The translations under genes and the position numbers were made by a program. From the NCBI GenBank assembly GCA_025937785.1, contig JAICQQ010000009.1, positions 20,276 through 84,275 of the forward strand: a DNA stretch of 64,000 bases, in the 5' to 3' direction. Below, piece after piece: positions 8,061-17,859 of this stretch (positions within the stretch are counted from its first letter, which is position 1; every line of letters starts with the position of its first letter). This DNA is from Polyangiaceae bacterium (GTDB taxonomy: Bacteria; Myxococcota_A; Polyangia; Polyangiales; Polyangiaceae). The notes below the pieces were generated by a model. The model was not told the DNA's origin. It saw only the letters and a list, made by a program, of their open reading frames with translations, and ran no database searches.

Positions 8061-9476
8061 GTGCATGGCATCATAGCTCCGGTGTCGAACGAGCGGCTCA
8101 CGCGCCACGAAATCAGCTGGCTCTTGGCTCAAGAAGCTCGCGGCGCCGCCAAGGCGTTGCGGGAGGGGGTCACGCGTCTCACCAATCCCCCTCCTACCGG
8201 CGGCGAACCACCCGCTTCAGCACCGAGCGTGCACACGACCCTCGACGCCCTCGACGGCGCGATCGGGATGCTGAGCGCGCTGCAAGCGGAACCCGCCAGC
8301 AAGCAGCCACCTCGACGCGGGCGCATCGATCTGGCGGCGCTGCTGTGTGACGTGGCGCCCAACGCTCGCATCCAGATGGCACCCGGCGAAGGTACCGAGG
8401 TCCTCGGAGACGAAGGCGAACTGCGGCGCATCCTGCACATGCTGGTGAACCAGACGCACGCCAACCCGAGCGGCGCTGGGGCCACCGCATCCCCTGAAAT
8501 CGAAATTCGACGCGACGGCGATTTCGTCAAGATCAGCGTCGATCTCGGCCCCGACAGCTCCGCGACTGCGGAGCTCGAACGTCGCTGGCTGAGCCGCATG
8601 GCGGTACAGCACGGCGGCAAGCTCGAATTCAAGGGCGGACGCCAGGCCGTGTTTCTGCCGGCCGACGGTGCGAGCGATCAGCGGGAGGTCGTCGAACTGC
8701 GCAAGGAGCTCGAGCAGGCACAACAGCTCGGCGAGGCGTACGCGCGAGAACTGGCCGCGGTGTTCTCGTCCGGCATCGCCCTGTCCGAGGCTCGTGAGCC
8801 CGCGCCTACCCCGCCCGGGGCGGAACGCTTGGCCGCGCTGATCGCGCTCGCCGCGCGCCTGGAACCGAGCTTGAAAGACTGGGCCGAATCCTCCCGTGAA
8901 GATGCCGCGCTCGCGACCTCGGAGCTCGGTCACCAGGCGCCGCTCGCGCAGCGCCTGCAGCGCCGCGCCGCAGCGATTTCCGATCTCCAGCGTGAACTGG
9001 GCGCGCTCGGGCGCTGCCCCACCGAGGAGCAGCGCACCACCGTCTCGGCGGTCGCCGTCGTGAACGAAGTCCTCGACGCGCTGGCCGCGCGCTGCGCCCG
9101 CGAGGACGTCGAGATGGAGCTGGATGCTCCCGACGAGTGCACGCTGAAAACCCACCCGCAGGCCTTCAAATTGATGATGCGTTCGTTGGTAGAGCACGCG
9201 GTGCTCGCCACGCCTCGCGCGCGCTCCATCCGGATCATCCTGCGGCCCACGCCAACACACGTGGGGGTCCAGGTGATCGATGCGGGGCCCACCGTTCCCA
9301 TCACAGCTCGCCGAGAGCTGCTCGAACAAACGAAAGATCCGACGCACCTGGGCCGGCCCGGCGGAATCTCTCTGCTCGTCGCACACGCGGCAGCGGGAAG
9401 GCTGGGCACGACGCTCGTTCTTGGTGAAACCGAAGGCGCCGACACTCAAACTCGAGTGGAACTCCTTCGCCAATAG
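8061..9476 (+). CDS. Degenerate tandem histidine-kinase-like protein (two GHKL-like regions)
   Basis: A 471-residue protein. Residues about 9-35 (RHEISWLLAQEARGAAKALREG) look like a decayed DHp helix, followed by a GHKL-like region with ILHMLVNQTHANPSG at the N-box position and VDLGPDSS where DxGxG would be. A coiled stretch (residues about 210-240) leads to a second module with LMMRSLVEHAVLATP, QVIDAGPTVP and RPGGISLLVAHAAAGRLG, which keeps the outline of N, G1 and G2 boxes. Key Asn and Gly residues are missing in both, so ATP binding is doubtful. It precedes the lone receiver gene at 9586 and may be its partner or a scaffold. The start may be GTG 8061 or GTG 8082. Confidence 0.6.
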   Translation: MHGIIAPVSNERLTRHEISWLLAQEARGAAKALREGVTRLTNPPPTGGEPPASAPSVHTTLDALDGAIGMLSALQAEPASKQPPRRGRIDLAALLCDVAPNARIQMAPGEGTEVLGDEGELRRILHMLVNQTHANPSGAGATASPEIEIRRDGDFVKISVDLGPDSSATAELERRWLSRMAVQHGGKLEFKGGRQAVFLPADGASDQREVVELRKELEQAQQLGEAYARELAAVFSSGIALSEAREPAPTPPGAERLAALIALAARLEPSLKDWAESSREDAALATSELGHQAPLAQRLQRRAAAISDLQRELGALGRCPTEEQRTTVSAVAVVNEVLDALAARCAREDVEMELDAPDECTLKTHPQAFKLMMRSLVEHAVLATPRARSIRIILRPTPTHVGVQVIDAGPTVPITARRELLEQTKDPTHLGRPGGISLLVAHAAAGRLGTTLVLGETEGADTQTRVELLRQ

Positions 9477-9585
9477 GCGACTCGCCGACAGCTTGCCTCG
9501 GTGGAGGCGCTTGTCGGTGCGCGGCCCACCCCACGCGCGATTGCTGGGTGTGACGGCGAGTCGTTCAGAGTATCATGAGATCGAG

Positions 9586-9963
9586 ATGCGCATTTTAGTG
9601 TGCGAGGATCAGGACTCGATTCGACGCATGATCGAAGCGTTGGTGCAGGCGCGCGGCTACGAAGTCACGGCGGTCGCGTCCGGCACCAAGGCGATCGACG
9701 TCGCCGCCACGAATCCTCCGGACATCGTGTTGCTCGACCTGATGCTGCCTGGTCAATACGACGGCTTCGAGGTGTGTCGACGGCTTCGCGCCGATCCGGT
9801 CACGCGTGACGTGCCCGTCGTCATCATCAGCGCCCTCGACGACGACGAGTCCCGCAGCAGGGCGACGCGCGCAGGCGCGAACGCATACTATACGAAGCCC
9901 TTCAGCCCGATCGCGCTTTTGAAGGAGATCGATCGGCTGAGGGAGCGCATGATCTCGAGCTAG
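9586..9963 (+). CDS. Stand-alone response regulator receiver domain (CheY-like)
   Basis: A 125-residue single receiver domain with no output domain. It has the acidic pair in LVCEDQDS, the phospho-acceptor Asp near residue 51 in IVLLDLMLPGQYDG, a Ser switch in VVIISALDDDES and the Lys in YYTKPFSP. It lies 109 bases after the degenerate kinase-like gene and in the same direction, so the two probably form a signalling pair. Output would be by protein-protein contact. The ATG at 9586 begins exactly at the domain; the frame is open upstream but those residues are not family-like. Confidence 0.87.
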   Translation: MRILVCEDQDSIRRMIEALVQARGYEVTAVASGTKAIDVAATNPPDIVLLDLMLPGQYDGFEVCRRLRADPVTRDVPVVIISALDDDESRSRATRAGANAYYTKPFSPIALLKEIDRLRERMISS

Positions 9964-10004
9964 GCGCCCTCTCGAGCTAGGCGCCCTCTCGAGCTAGGCG
10001 CATG
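9954..10004. repeat. 17-bp tandem repeat spanning a stop codon
   Basis: Three copies of CTCGAGCTAGGCGCCCT start at 9954, 9971 and 9988 (the third ends differently). The first copy contains the TAG stop of the receiver gene, so the array looks like duplication of the gene end. Confidence 0.8.
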
Positions 10005-10012
10005 CCTCGCAC

Positions 10013-10396
10013 CTAGAGCAGCTCGAGGAAGCCCTTCGCGCGCTCTTCCGCCGCTTGGATGATGCCCACGGCCTCCGAACGAGGGATGTGGAGCCGCACG
10101 CACAGCTGCTGCAGCACCTCGCGCTCCTTTTCATGTTGTTCGCCGTCGATGAACGTCAACAGCACGGCGTGCTGAAGCAAAACTCTGCGATCGTCGTAGC
10201 TGAGCTCGGTGAGCGGGATGTCATCGATGCTGCGCTCGGTCTTCGCATACTCCGTGACCTCGATCTTGTCACTCGGCGTCGCGTTGAAGGCATCGAGCAG
10301 CGCTTCGATGACTTCCAGTTCTTCGGCAGCGACGCGCCCATCCGCCCACGCCACGCTCACGAGCCCTTTGACAATCGCCAGATCTTGTTCGTGCAT
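10013..10396 (-). CDS. TerB-like tellurite-resistance-family protein
   Basis: A 127-residue all-helical protein matching the TerB/DjlA N-terminal fold: VKGLVSVAWADGRVAAEELEVIEALL, then VLLTFIDGEQHEKEREVLQQL, each with the paired Asp-Gly and Glu that form the metal-binding sites of this fold. TerB-like proteins are cytoplasmic or membrane-associated and are linked to stress and phage-related systems, but the molecular task here is unknown. It stands alone with no other ter gene around it, so a true tellurite role should not be assumed. ATG at 10396. Confidence 0.75.
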   Translation of the reverse strand: MHEQDLAIVKGLVSVAWADGRVAAEELEVIEALLDAFNATPSDKIEVTEYAKTERSIDDIPLTELSYDDRRVLLQHAVLLTFIDGEQHEKEREVLQQLCVRLHIPRSEAVGIIQAAEERAKGFLELL

Positions 10397-10531
10397 AACG
10401 CCCGGCAGAATCGCACACCGGTCGCCGGGGTCAATCGTGTGCGATCGGAGAACTCGAGAGCGCCAGGCCGGCGGTTCAGCGGATGCGCGGACCCTGGAGC
10501 TTACGCGCGAGCTGCACGGCGAAAGCGGCGC

Positions 10532-11992
10532 TCAGGACCCCGCCACGGGGACTGTGGGGTTGGGTACGAGGGGGGACCCCAATCCGGAAGACTCTGGCGT
10601 TGGCTGCGCCGCATCGCCCGCAGCTGATTCGTCCGCGCGTACCAGTACCGGGGGCGGCGTGGCCGTAATCCCTGCCAGCTGCTTCAGACTCCGCGCGAGC
10701 TGCGTGTCGGGCTCCGGCTCCGCAATGCGAAAGCGTTCGACCAACTCCTCGACGTCGCTCGAGCGAGAGACGCGCGGCTCTTTCGGCGGGAGCGGAGTTA
10801 TTCGTGGTGCCACTGCCAGCGCCGGACAATCTGCGAGTGGCGCCTCGGCGAGTTCGGCGTCGTGGTCGGGCGCGCCCCAGGCCACCACCGGCGCTGGATC
10901 CGTCGTCGACTCATCGGTCTCCCACTCTGCGGGCGCGGTGGCCGCGAGCTCCTGCGTCGGGAGCGGCCATGCTGCGCGCGCGCCTTCGTCGTAGACCGGG
11001 ACAGCCGAGACTTGGGTCCCCAGGTAAGGCGTCTCGTGAATGTCTGGGAACTCGCGACGCCTACCGGGCGGGCCGGCGTGGCGCCGGCTCAACACCGGCT
11101 CGAGCGGCGTCTCGTGCTCGGCGACTCTAGGCCGTGAGCTCACGGGGGGCAGCGGCGCCGTCTGGTGCAGCACGCTGCGGGGCTCGACCTTGGGCAGCGC
11201 TTGGGTGTGAGCCACGGCCTCGACCACGGGCGTGATCTCGAGATCCACGTCCACCTCGAGCACCAGCCCGGCCTCCGGCTGCGGAGCGGGTGGGACCGGG
11301 GCTGCCGCGATCGCAGGAGCGCCACGCGGAGCCGTCGCCCAGCGGATCTGGGTGAGCGCGAACGGCTCAGCCGCGACTTCGACCGACACCGCCCCCCGCG
11401 TCGCTGGATCGGGTGCGCCGGAGGCCACGGGTACGCTGACTACGGGTGCTCCGGAAGCCACGGGTGCGGCCGCGACGCCAAGGGCGGGCGCCCGCGGCGG
11501 CGCTGGCAGCGGGCGCGGAGGAGGCGCCGCGGGTGCGCGTCGCTCGGGGACGCGGGCGGCCTGAACGTCGAGATTGCCGGCATCACGCGCGCGGCTCGTC
11601 TCGCGATACAGCCGCGCCAAGCTGCGGCGGGCCGCTGCCCGGTTCGCCGGGATCAACGCGACTTCGAGCTCCTTCACGAGCTGCTCGAGATCACCCGTCG
11701 CTGCTCGGCGCCCCACGCGCACCAGGCCAGCACCCCCCGAATGGGCTACCGTCAAGAGTCCATCCAAGAGCTCGCGCAAGGCCTCGTCGCAACCGCGTGC
11801 GTCGGCCGCGAGCCCGTGAGCGAGCCGCACCGCGCCGCTCTCTTCGATCAGCACGTCCGCCGCCCCCACCAGGCGTGGGTGCGCGAGCAGCTGGTCGGCG
11901 GCCGCGAGCACCGCGTGACCGGCGCACTCACCGGACAGGGGCGCGAGCCGCTGCGATGCGGCAGCCATCACCTCAACCAACGAAACACTCAT
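10532..11992 (-). CDS. Hypothetical Ala/Pro-rich protein coupled to hisF
   Basis: About 486 residues, starting at ATG 11992 which overlaps the hisF stop (ATGA). Residues 1-150 look folded ([40 protein letters not shown], then a helical stretch) and recall the accessory part of a protein-kinase-like fold, but no catalytic motif is present. Residues 150-486 are a low-complexity Pro/Ala/Val/Thr-rich tail with short acidic patches and no membrane segment. I do not recognise the family. The overlap with hisF suggests co-translation, although its composition does not suggest histidine biosynthesis. Confidence 0.55.
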   Translation of the reverse strand: MSVSLVEVMAAASQRLAPLSGECAGHAVLAAADQLLAHPRLVGAADVLIEESGAVRLAHGLAADARGCDEALRELLDGLLTVAHSGGAGLVRVGRRAATGDLEQLVKELEVALIPANRAAARRSLARLYRETSRARDAGNLDVQAARVPERRAPAAPPPRPLPAPPRAPALGVAAAPVASGAPVVSVPVASGAPDPATRGAVSVEVAAEPFALTQIRWATAPRGAPAIAAAPVPPAPQPEAGLVLEVDVDLEITPVVEAVAHTQALPKVEPRSVLHQTAPLPPVSSRPRVAEHETPLEPVLSRRHAGPPGRRREFPDIHETPYLGTQVSAVPVYDEGARAAWPLPTQELAATAPAEWETDESTTDPAPVVAWGAPDHDAELAEAPLADCPALAVAPRITPLPPKEPRVSRSSDVEELVERFRIAEPEPDTQLARSLKQLAGITATPPPVLVRADESAAGDAAQPTPESSGLGSPLVPNPTVPVAGS

Positions 11993-12756
11993 GCTTTCCC
12001 TCCGCGCACGATGACGCCGGCTTGCCGCAGAAAATCCTTGGCTTGCTGCACCGAATAGATGGAATCGTGAAAGATCGAAGCAGCCAGCGCCGCATCCGCT
12101 CCGCCCTCCACCAGCCCTTCGCGCAAATGCGCCAGGGTGCCGACGCCACCGGACGCGATCACCGGAATGGCCACGGCGTCGACCACCGCGCGCGTGAGCC
12201 CGAGGTCGTAGCCCGCCTTCGTGCCGTCCCGATCCATGCTGGTGAGCAGGATCTCGCCGGCACCGAATTCGGCGGCCCGCTGGGCCCACGCGACGGCGTC
12301 GAGCCCCGTGGGTCGCCGGCCGCCATGAGTGAATACCTCCCAACCCCCGTGAGATCGCGCCTTGGCGTCGATGGCCACGACGAGCACCTGCCGCCCCCAG
12401 CCCGAAGCCACGCTTTCGATGAGTTGGGGTTGCGCGATCGCCGCACTGTTGATGCTGATCTTGTCGGCACCCGCGTCGAGCAACGCTCGCACGTCCGCCA
12501 CTGATCGGACGCCGCCACCCACGGTCAGCGGCGTGAAAACCGCCTCTGCCGTGCGCGTCACGATGTCGAGCAGCGTTCCCCGGTTCTCGTGGGAGGCGGT
12601 GATGTCGAGAAACGTGATCTCGTCCGCCCCCTCCGCATCGTAGCGAACCGCACACTCCACGGGGTCACCAGCATCACGAATATCGACAAAGTTGACCCCC
12701 TTGACCACGCGGCCGTCTCGGACATCCAGGCACGGGATAATTCGCTTGGCTAGCAC
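11989..12756 (-). CDS. hisF: Imidazole glycerol phosphate synthase cyclase subunit
   Basis: A 255-residue (beta-alpha)8 barrel of normal HisF length. It has [19 protein letters not shown] with the catalytic Asp near residue 11, [27 protein letters not shown] with the second catalytic Asp near 130, and the C-terminal phosphate-binding [11 protein letters not shown]. It uses ammonia from HisH to convert PRFAR to imidazole glycerol phosphate and AICAR in histidine synthesis. The GTG start at 12756 is fixed by a strong ribosome binding site eight bases upstream. No other his gene is nearby, so the pathway is dispersed. It overlaps the following unknown gene by four bases. Confidence 0.95.
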   Translation of the reverse strand: MLAKRIIPCLDVRDGRVVKGVNFVDIRDAGDPVECAVRYDAEGADEITFLDITASHENRGTLLDIVTRTAEAVFTPLTVGGGVRSVADVRALLDAGADKISINSAAIAQPQLIESVASGWGRQVLVVAIDAKARSHGGWEVFTHGGRRPTGLDAVAWAQRAAEFGAGEILLTSMDRDGTKAGYDLGLTRAVVDAVAIPVIASGGVGTLAHLREGLVEGGADAALAASIFHDSIYSVQQAKDFLRQAGVIVRGGKA

Positions 12757-12764
12757 GCTGTCGA

Positions 12765-12772
12765 CCCTCCTT
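12765..12772 (-). promoter_or_regulatory. Strong ribosome binding site for hisF
   Basis: On the minus strand this reads AAGGAGGG, eight bases before the GTG at 12756. It decides the hisF start against longer in-frame options. Confidence 0.8.
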
Positions 12773-12961
12773 AAGTCACCTTGGCCATTTTGGACAAAGA
12801 CATTGCACTGGCGCGGCTCGACCGCAAAAAAAACCAGGGTCGGCTGGCGAGGATCGCGAGAACTCCGGCCCACGGCAACGATTCGTATTGTTCGCTCTGC
12901 TCATTCGGACAATCCTAAGCCTCGCCCACCGGAGCCCGAGTCGATTCCCGTGACAGTCAGC

Positions 12962-15184
12962 ATGGTCCCTTGCCCGCACTGCGGCACCCCACAGTCCCCG
13001 AGCGTCCAGCAATGCAGCGCCTGCGGCGGGAGTATCGGGGGGGCACCTGTACCGCCTGCACCGAATCTGGCCAGAACCCAACTCACTGGCAGCGCCCCAA
13101 CGACCGCCGACATGCCTCCTGCGCCCTCCGCCGCCAGCCCGAGCGCCGCCAGCCCGAGCGCCGCCAGCCCGAGCGCTGGCGTTCCGAGCGCTGGCACCTC
13201 CGGCGGCACCTTCAAGAAGACGATGCTGGGGATGCCTAACTTCGCAATGCCCGGCGCCCCTGGCGCCCCCGGCACCCCTTCAGCCGCGGGCGTGCCGTCG
13301 GTGCCAGTCGCTTCAGCGCAAGGTGCTCCTTCAGCGCAAGGTGCTCCTTCAGCGCAAGGTGCCCCTTCAGCGCAAGGTGCCCCTTCAGCGCAAGGTGCTC
13401 CCGCCGCCTTCGATGCGCCATCCCCCGGCGCTCGACCCCTCAACAAGACCAGGCTCGGTGTGGGCCCTATCGGACCCCAGCCGGAGCGGCCGCTCCAGCC
13501 GGCGCCCAACACTCCACCCTCGCACGCGCAATCTTCGGGCAGCCTACCCGATGCGCCCGCGATCGGATCGGAGGGTGGCTTCAAGCGCACGATGTTGGGG
13601 GTTGCTCCGCCCGACATACTCGACCAGCTCCCCAAGTCCGGCGGCCATGGAATGACGCTGCCCCTCGAGCCACCCGCGACGGGCAAGGACCCTCGCCCGG
13701 CAGGAGTCGGCGAGACCCAAATGCAGTTCAGCCCGCTCGCACCTGCGGCGGGCTTGCCCAGAGCCTTCAATCCGGCAGGCACGCTCCCGCTCGCCAAGGA
13801 CGGAAGCATCCCGCTTCCGCCCGTCAATCCGGTCCCCGTGACCAAGGACTCGCATCAGAAGACCGTGTTGGGCGTGGCGATGCCCGGCATTGCGCCGATT
13901 CGGCCCGGTGAAGCCAAGGCACCGCCGCCGCCCGTGGTGGCGCCAGAACCGGTGTTCATGCCACCTCCGGAGCCCCTGCCACCCGCTCCTGGCCCCCGGC
14001 GCCTGCTTTACGGGGTCTTCGTCGGCGCATTCCTCGGCTTGGTCATCGCGTCCGTCGCCGCGTTCTACTTCTTGAGCAGCCCGTTCTCGGTCGAAGCCAA
14101 GGTGGTGCTCGACCCGAACGGCGACGAGCAACTCCAAGTACTCTGCTCGGATTGCCCCGATGGCACGACGTCCGAGATCAATGGACAGATGACGAAATTC
14201 GCGGGCGGCAAGGCGCTGGTCACGCTCGCCGACCCACTGAAGGTCGGCAACAATTCACTCAGCATCTCGTTGCTCAAGCCGGGAGACAACCAGGCTGAAA
14301 CGCTCGAACTGACGGTTCCGGTCGATTTTCGCATCAAGGGCGACCTCAGCGGCCTCAGCAACGACCCGCCGGCAGCGCGCGTGACGATCCAGGCAATCCC
14401 GGGGACCACGGTGATTCTCGACGGCGGCGCGCTGGCGCTCGATGCTGGCGGCACCGGCCAACACGTGATCGACGTGTCGCGGGACTTGACCGGCGAATCG
14501 CCGGCGACGGCGACCTTCGAGCGCAAAGTGCCGTACACCATCACCCCCCCGAACGCCGCTGCGGAGCGGGGCGAGGTCACGATGCGCGCCAGCATCACTC
14601 CCCTCACCCTCGATGCACCCGGCCCGAGCATCGTGATCGACAGCGCCAATTTCATGCTCGCTGGCCGTACCAGCAAGGGTGGCGCGGTGTCCGTGGCCGG
14701 GCGCGCCATCACCGTCGATCCTCAGGGGCGCTTCGCTCAGCTAATGAGTGTCTCTTCGGCGGGCGAGACCACCATCGTGGTGCGTGCGAGCAGCCAGGAT
14801 CACGCGCCGCGCTTGGTGCCCGTGCGCATCCGTCGCGTAGAAAACCTGGCCGACGAGGCGCAACGGCTCAAGGGCGAATCACGCGCGCCCTACACGAGCT
14901 TCGGAGCCGGCGGGGACAAGAACAAGGGCCAGAGCCTGTTGTTCGACGCGATCGTCGTCGAAACGCGAACCGATAGCCACACCACGGTGCTGCTCCTGAA
15001 CGTCACGAGCGGTTGCAGCGGTGGCAACTGTCTCGCCCGTGTGATCTACGGAGCCAAGCTCGCCCTCAAAAAGGATCAAGCAGTGACCGTATCGGGGACG
15101 CTCGCCGGAAGCGTCGATGGTCCGCGGGCGGGCACGAAGATCCCAGAACTTCGCGCTGACCTCGTGGTCAGAAAGACGCCCTGA
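12962..15184 (+). CDS. Zinc-ribbon, KTMLG-repeat, single-span membrane protein
   Basis: About 740 residues. It begins with a zinc ribbon (CPHCG and CSACGG, residues about 3-25). Residues 30-345 are a disordered Pro/Ala/Gly-rich region with a 6-residue repeat and four copies of a basic-KT-x-LG motif: FKKTMLGMP, LNKTRLGVG, FKRTMLGVA, HQKTVLGVA. A membrane span follows (residues about 348-370, LLYGVFVGAFLGLVIASVAAFYFL), then about 370 residues rich in beta strands, presumably periplasmic. The layout resembles other Myxococcota proteins with a cytoplasmic zinc ribbon and a periplasmic sensor. Its stop overlaps the start of the next gene (TGATG). ATG 12962 is used; GTG 12950 is possible. Confidence 0.68.
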   Translation: MVPCPHCGTPQSPSVQQCSACGGSIGGAPVPPAPNLARTQLTGSAPTTADMPPAPSAASPSAASPSAASPSAGVPSAGTSGGTFKKTMLGMPNFAMPGAPGAPGTPSAAGVPSVPVASAQGAPSAQGAPSAQGAPSAQGAPSAQGAPAAFDAPSPGARPLNKTRLGVGPIGPQPERPLQPAPNTPPSHAQSSGSLPDAPAIGSEGGFKRTMLGVAPPDILDQLPKSGGHGMTLPLEPPATGKDPRPAGVGETQMQFSPLAPAAGLPRAFNPAGTLPLAKDGSIPLPPVNPVPVTKDSHQKTVLGVAMPGIAPIRPGEAKAPPPPVVAPEPVFMPPPEPLPPAPGPRRLLYGVFVGAFLGLVIASVAAFYFLSSPFSVEAKVVLDPNGDEQLQVLCSDCPDGTTSEINGQMTKFAGGKALVTLADPLKVGNNSLSISLLKPGDNQAETLELTVPVDFRIKGDLSGLSNDPPAARVTIQAIPGTTVILDGGALALDAGGTGQHVIDVSRDLTGESPATATFERKVPYTITPPNAAAERGEVTMRASITPLTLDAPGPSIVIDSANFMLAGRTSKGGAVSVAGRAITVDPQGRFAQLMSVSSAGETTIVVRASSQDHAPRLVPVRIRRVENLADEAQRLKGESRAPYTSFGAGGDKNKGQSLLFDAIVVETRTDSHTTVLLLNVTSGCSGGNCLARVIYGAKLALKKDQAVTVSGTLAGSVDGPRAGTKIPELRADLVVRKTP
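13311..13402 (+). repeat. 18-bp coding tandem repeat (PSAQGA)
   Basis: About five near-identical copies of the 18-base unit encoding P-S-A-Q-G-A inside the disordered region of the zinc-ribbon protein. The only differences are third-position changes, so the array is recent or kept uniform. Confidence 0.85.
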
Positions 15185-16536
15185 TGCCCCCTGCGACGCG
15201 CGGCCAAGAGCGCGCACGCCGCCCCCTTTCGAGACTCCTCGAGTGCGCGCGACTGCTCGCTGCCGCGCTCACGGTCAGCTCCGCAACGGGCGCGCAGATG
15301 GGCGTCGACGCGGATCTCGTGCAGCGCGCGACCGTGGGGCCTCCCGCCGCGACCGCCCCCACGCATGCTTCGGCGGTGAGCCGCACGCGCCGGGCCGCGT
15401 TCGAATTTCCCGCGGCCATGCACGTGTTGTGGCGCGCGCGCGTCACGGGGCCGATAACGCTAGAGCCCGTCGTCGACGACAAGGGTCGTATCGTGCTGCT
15501 GCACGAACGCGGGACACTCTCGATGCTGAGCGACGGCGGGACCACCAGCTGGTCCCTGCGACTCGGCGACGCGACTCCGGGGGTTTCTCCTGCGCTCCTC
15601 AGTGACGGCACGGTTGCCATCTACAACTTCGACGACCGTCTGTTGCGAATCGATGTTGCCGGCCGCCTGGTAGCCGCCACGCACCTAGGGTTGAAGGGCA
15701 AGCCTGCTGCACTGCTGCCTCTGGAGAGCGGTGGCGCCGCGCTCGCCGTGGGAGACGATCTGGTGCGCGTCGACCATCGCGGCGAGGTCGTCGCGCGTGC
15801 AAGCGCCGAGCATACGATCGCCGAACTGCTCTCGTCTCGAGGAAGCGTGATCGCCGTGGACAATCAGGGCGAGGTGTATCGCTTCCACGGAACCGGCGTG
15901 CTGAGCCCCGAAGGCTCGTTCGGCCGCGGCGTAGCTGCCGTTGCGCTCGCCGGTAAGTCGCTGTTGGCCGTCTCGGGCGGTCAGCACCTAGTGAGCTTCG
16001 ATCTCGATACTCAGATGGCGCGCACGATCCACTCGGCCGCTGCCAGCAAGACGCTGCAGCCCTGGTTGGCGCTCGGCCCCAAGACCGTTTACGTCGCCGC
16101 GAGCGACGGTACGCTGCGAGGGTTGTCGTACTCCGGTCGCGACCGTCTCCGTCTCGTGCTGGGCGACAGCGACCCCAGCCGTCCCGGGGCGGCGCTCCTG
16201 CCAGCCGCCACCACGCCCGCGCTCGCGGACTCGGGCTCCCGAGTCATGCTGGCGAGCGCGGGCTCCGAGACCATCATCATCGAGGCCGACGGGTCACATC
16301 ACAGGATCCCCAGCAGCGCTTGCCTCTCGCCCATGAGCTTGACGCCCATGCCGCGACAGCGAGTGCTCCTCGTGTGCCGCAACGGAGAGGTTTTGGCGCT
16401 CGCTGCCGCCCGGTCGTCAGCGACCGAGCCGGCCACGCCAAGCCAGGCGCCGCCGATGCAGACACCGCCACCCCCGGCCACGTCACCTCAGGCACCCCCA
16501 GCGCAAACAGCGCCGATACTTCCACCCGCCCCCTAG
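15184..16536 (+). CDS. Exported beta-propeller protein (PQQ/BamB-like)
   Basis: A 450-residue protein. A basic then Ala/Leu-rich N-terminus (residues about 15-38) looks like a signal sequence. Residues about 75-395 hold repeated blades such as LEPVVDDKGRIVLLHERGTL and GVSPALLSDGTVAIYNFDDR, in which a short strand, GxV and a WS/LRID-type strand recur as in PQQ-like and BamB propellers. The last 50 residues are Pro/Ala-rich. No active site is visible, so a scaffold or binding role in the envelope is likely. Its ATG shares a base with the stop of the membrane protein before it, so the two are translationally coupled and probably act together. Confidence 0.68.
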   Translation: MPPATRGQERARRPLSRLLECARLLAAALTVSSATGAQMGVDADLVQRATVGPPAATAPTHASAVSRTRRAAFEFPAAMHVLWRARVTGPITLEPVVDDKGRIVLLHERGTLSMLSDGGTTSWSLRLGDATPGVSPALLSDGTVAIYNFDDRLLRIDVAGRLVAATHLGLKGKPAALLPLESGGAALAVGDDLVRVDHRGEVVARASAEHTIAELLSSRGSVIAVDNQGEVYRFHGTGVLSPEGSFGRGVAAVALAGKSLLAVSGGQHLVSFDLDTQMARTIHSAAASKTLQPWLALGPKTVYVAASDGTLRGLSYSGRDRLRLVLGDSDPSRPGAALLPAATTPALADSGSRVMLASAGSETIIIEADGSHHRIPSSACLSPMSLTPMPRQRVLLVCRNGEVLALAAARSSATEPATPSQAPPMQTPPPPATSPQAPPAQTAPILPPAP

Positions 16537-16539
16537 CTT

Positions 16540-16567
16540 CGCGCGGCCGAGCCTCTCCTTCCGCGCG
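16540..16567. terminator. Possible hairpin between convergent genes
   Basis: CGCGCGG at 16540-16546 pairs with CCGCGCG at 16561-16567 between two convergent genes. The loop is 14 bases and there is no T-run, so this is only a weak candidate. Confidence 0.3.
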
Positions 16568-16605
16568 GCGCAGCGGCCCCTCGGGTATCGCCGAGCGACG
16601 ATGCG

Positions 16606-17703
16606 TTAGTGGTAAAGTAGCGAAAGCATCCCCACGAGGGCGAGCGAACTGGCGTTCATGCGTGCGCTTTCACCCAAAGCTCCCGTCACCTGCAACAGCC
16701 CACCGCCCGACCAATTCTTGGAGATCCACCAGCCGTAGCCCACCCACCCGGACGCCCCCAACCCCGAAGCTTCGTCGAGCTTGGGATCGCTCTCTCGATC
16801 ATGATCGATCACGACTGACGCCAGGCCCAACGACGCGCCAAAATGGAAGTTCTCTCGAGACTGAGGGAAGTAATCCACGAAGAATCCGAGCAATCCGCAC
16901 TGGGCGATCACGACCGTCTCATCACCCTGATCGTCGGGAGTGTCGTCGAGCTCGTCCTCGTAGCGCAGCGGCGCGTCTTCGCGACGCGCCGAGCTGCTGT
17001 ACATCTGCAAACCGATCGCGAGCCCCTCGGTAATGGTCCCGCCGAGGCGCAGCTCGAATCCGACCGCTGGCCCCGATACCGAGAACGACTCCCGCCCCGA
17101 GGATTCGTCAAAGCGAAAGCGTGTGGCCTGATAGCCAATGGGCAGCGAGAGCCGGAAGTAGAAACCATCGTGGTTGTGCCACTCCGGATCATCTTCCGGC
17201 GCCGGCGGCAGCGGCGGCGAGTATTGTCCGGGCGGGGCCGGTGGATACTGACCCGGCGGGGGATATTGTCCCTGTGAATACTGACCCGGCGGGTATTGGC
17301 CAGCGGGGTACTGAACCGGTGGGGGTTGACCCGACGGATACTGACCCGACGGATACTGACCCGACGGATACTGACCCGACGGATACTGACCCGACGGATA
17401 CTGACCCGACGGATACTGACCCGACGGATACTGACCCGGCGGATACTGACCCGGCGGATACTGACCGGGAGGGGGCTGGCCGGCGGGATGCTGGGTAGGA
17501 GGGCCGGGCGGCGGCTGGCCGGGGGAGTACTGACCAGAGGGGGGCGGGCCCGGTGGGTATTGACCCTGTGAGGCGGGTCGGGGGCTCTGGGGGAGCGGTG
17601 CGCCGCCCGCCTGATCTGCGGGAACCGGCTCCGTCTGCCCGTGTGCACGGACTGGAAGAAACGCGAGCATCGCCACGGTGAGCGCCGCGAACCTGCTGAT
17701 CAT
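16606..17703 (-). CDS. Exported beta-barrel-like protein with YPSGQ repeats
   Basis: About 365 residues. A cleavable signal is clear ([23 protein letters not shown]). Residues about 30-185 are a Pro/Gly/Gln/Tyr-rich segment including about nine YPSGQ units, which would be extended and possibly sticky. The last 180 residues have alternating hydrophobic strands ([62 protein letters not shown]) like an outer-membrane beta barrel. The function is unknown. ATG 17703 is chosen because it begins the signal peptide. It is convergent with the propeller gene. Confidence 0.72.
   Translation of the reverse strand: MISRFAALTVAMLAFLPVRAHGQTEPVPADQAGGAPLPQSPRPASQGQYPPGPPPSGQYSPGQPPPGPPTQHPAGQPPPGQYPPGQYPPGQYPSGQYPSGQYPSGQYPSGQYPSGQYPSGQYPSGQPPPVQYPAGQYPPGQYSQGQYPPPGQYPPAPPGQYSPPLPPAPEDDPEWHNHDGFYFRLSLPIGYQATRFRFDESSGRESFSVSGPAVGFELRLGGTITEGLAIGLQMYSSSARREDAPLRYEDELDDTPDDQGDETVVIAQCGLLGFFVDYFPQSRENFHFGASLGLASVVIDHDRESDPKLDEASGLGASGWVGYGWWISKNWSGGGLLQVTGALGESARMNASSLALVGMLSLLYH
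17329..17465 (-). repeat. 15-bp coding tandem repeat (YPSGQ)
   Basis: About nine perfect or near-perfect copies of a 15-base unit, read on the minus strand as Q-Y-P-S/P-G. Exact copies such as these can change number by slippage. Confidence 0.9.
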
Positions 17704-17859
17704 TGAGTGCAACGTCCAATAGTCGCCGCCGCGAGTCAACCCAGCATCCCTCAGCTTGCGAGCCGGGCCGCGCCGTCCTATGTTCGGAAGCATAGTGCTG
17801 ATACCCTCCGTCGGGTCGGCGCTCCCCGCGTCTTCACATACATAGGAAAGTCAGCCGCA

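Noticed and set aside
10013..10396. Tellurite-resistance operon
   Set aside because: Only a TerB-like domain is present, with no terC, terD, terZ or related gene.
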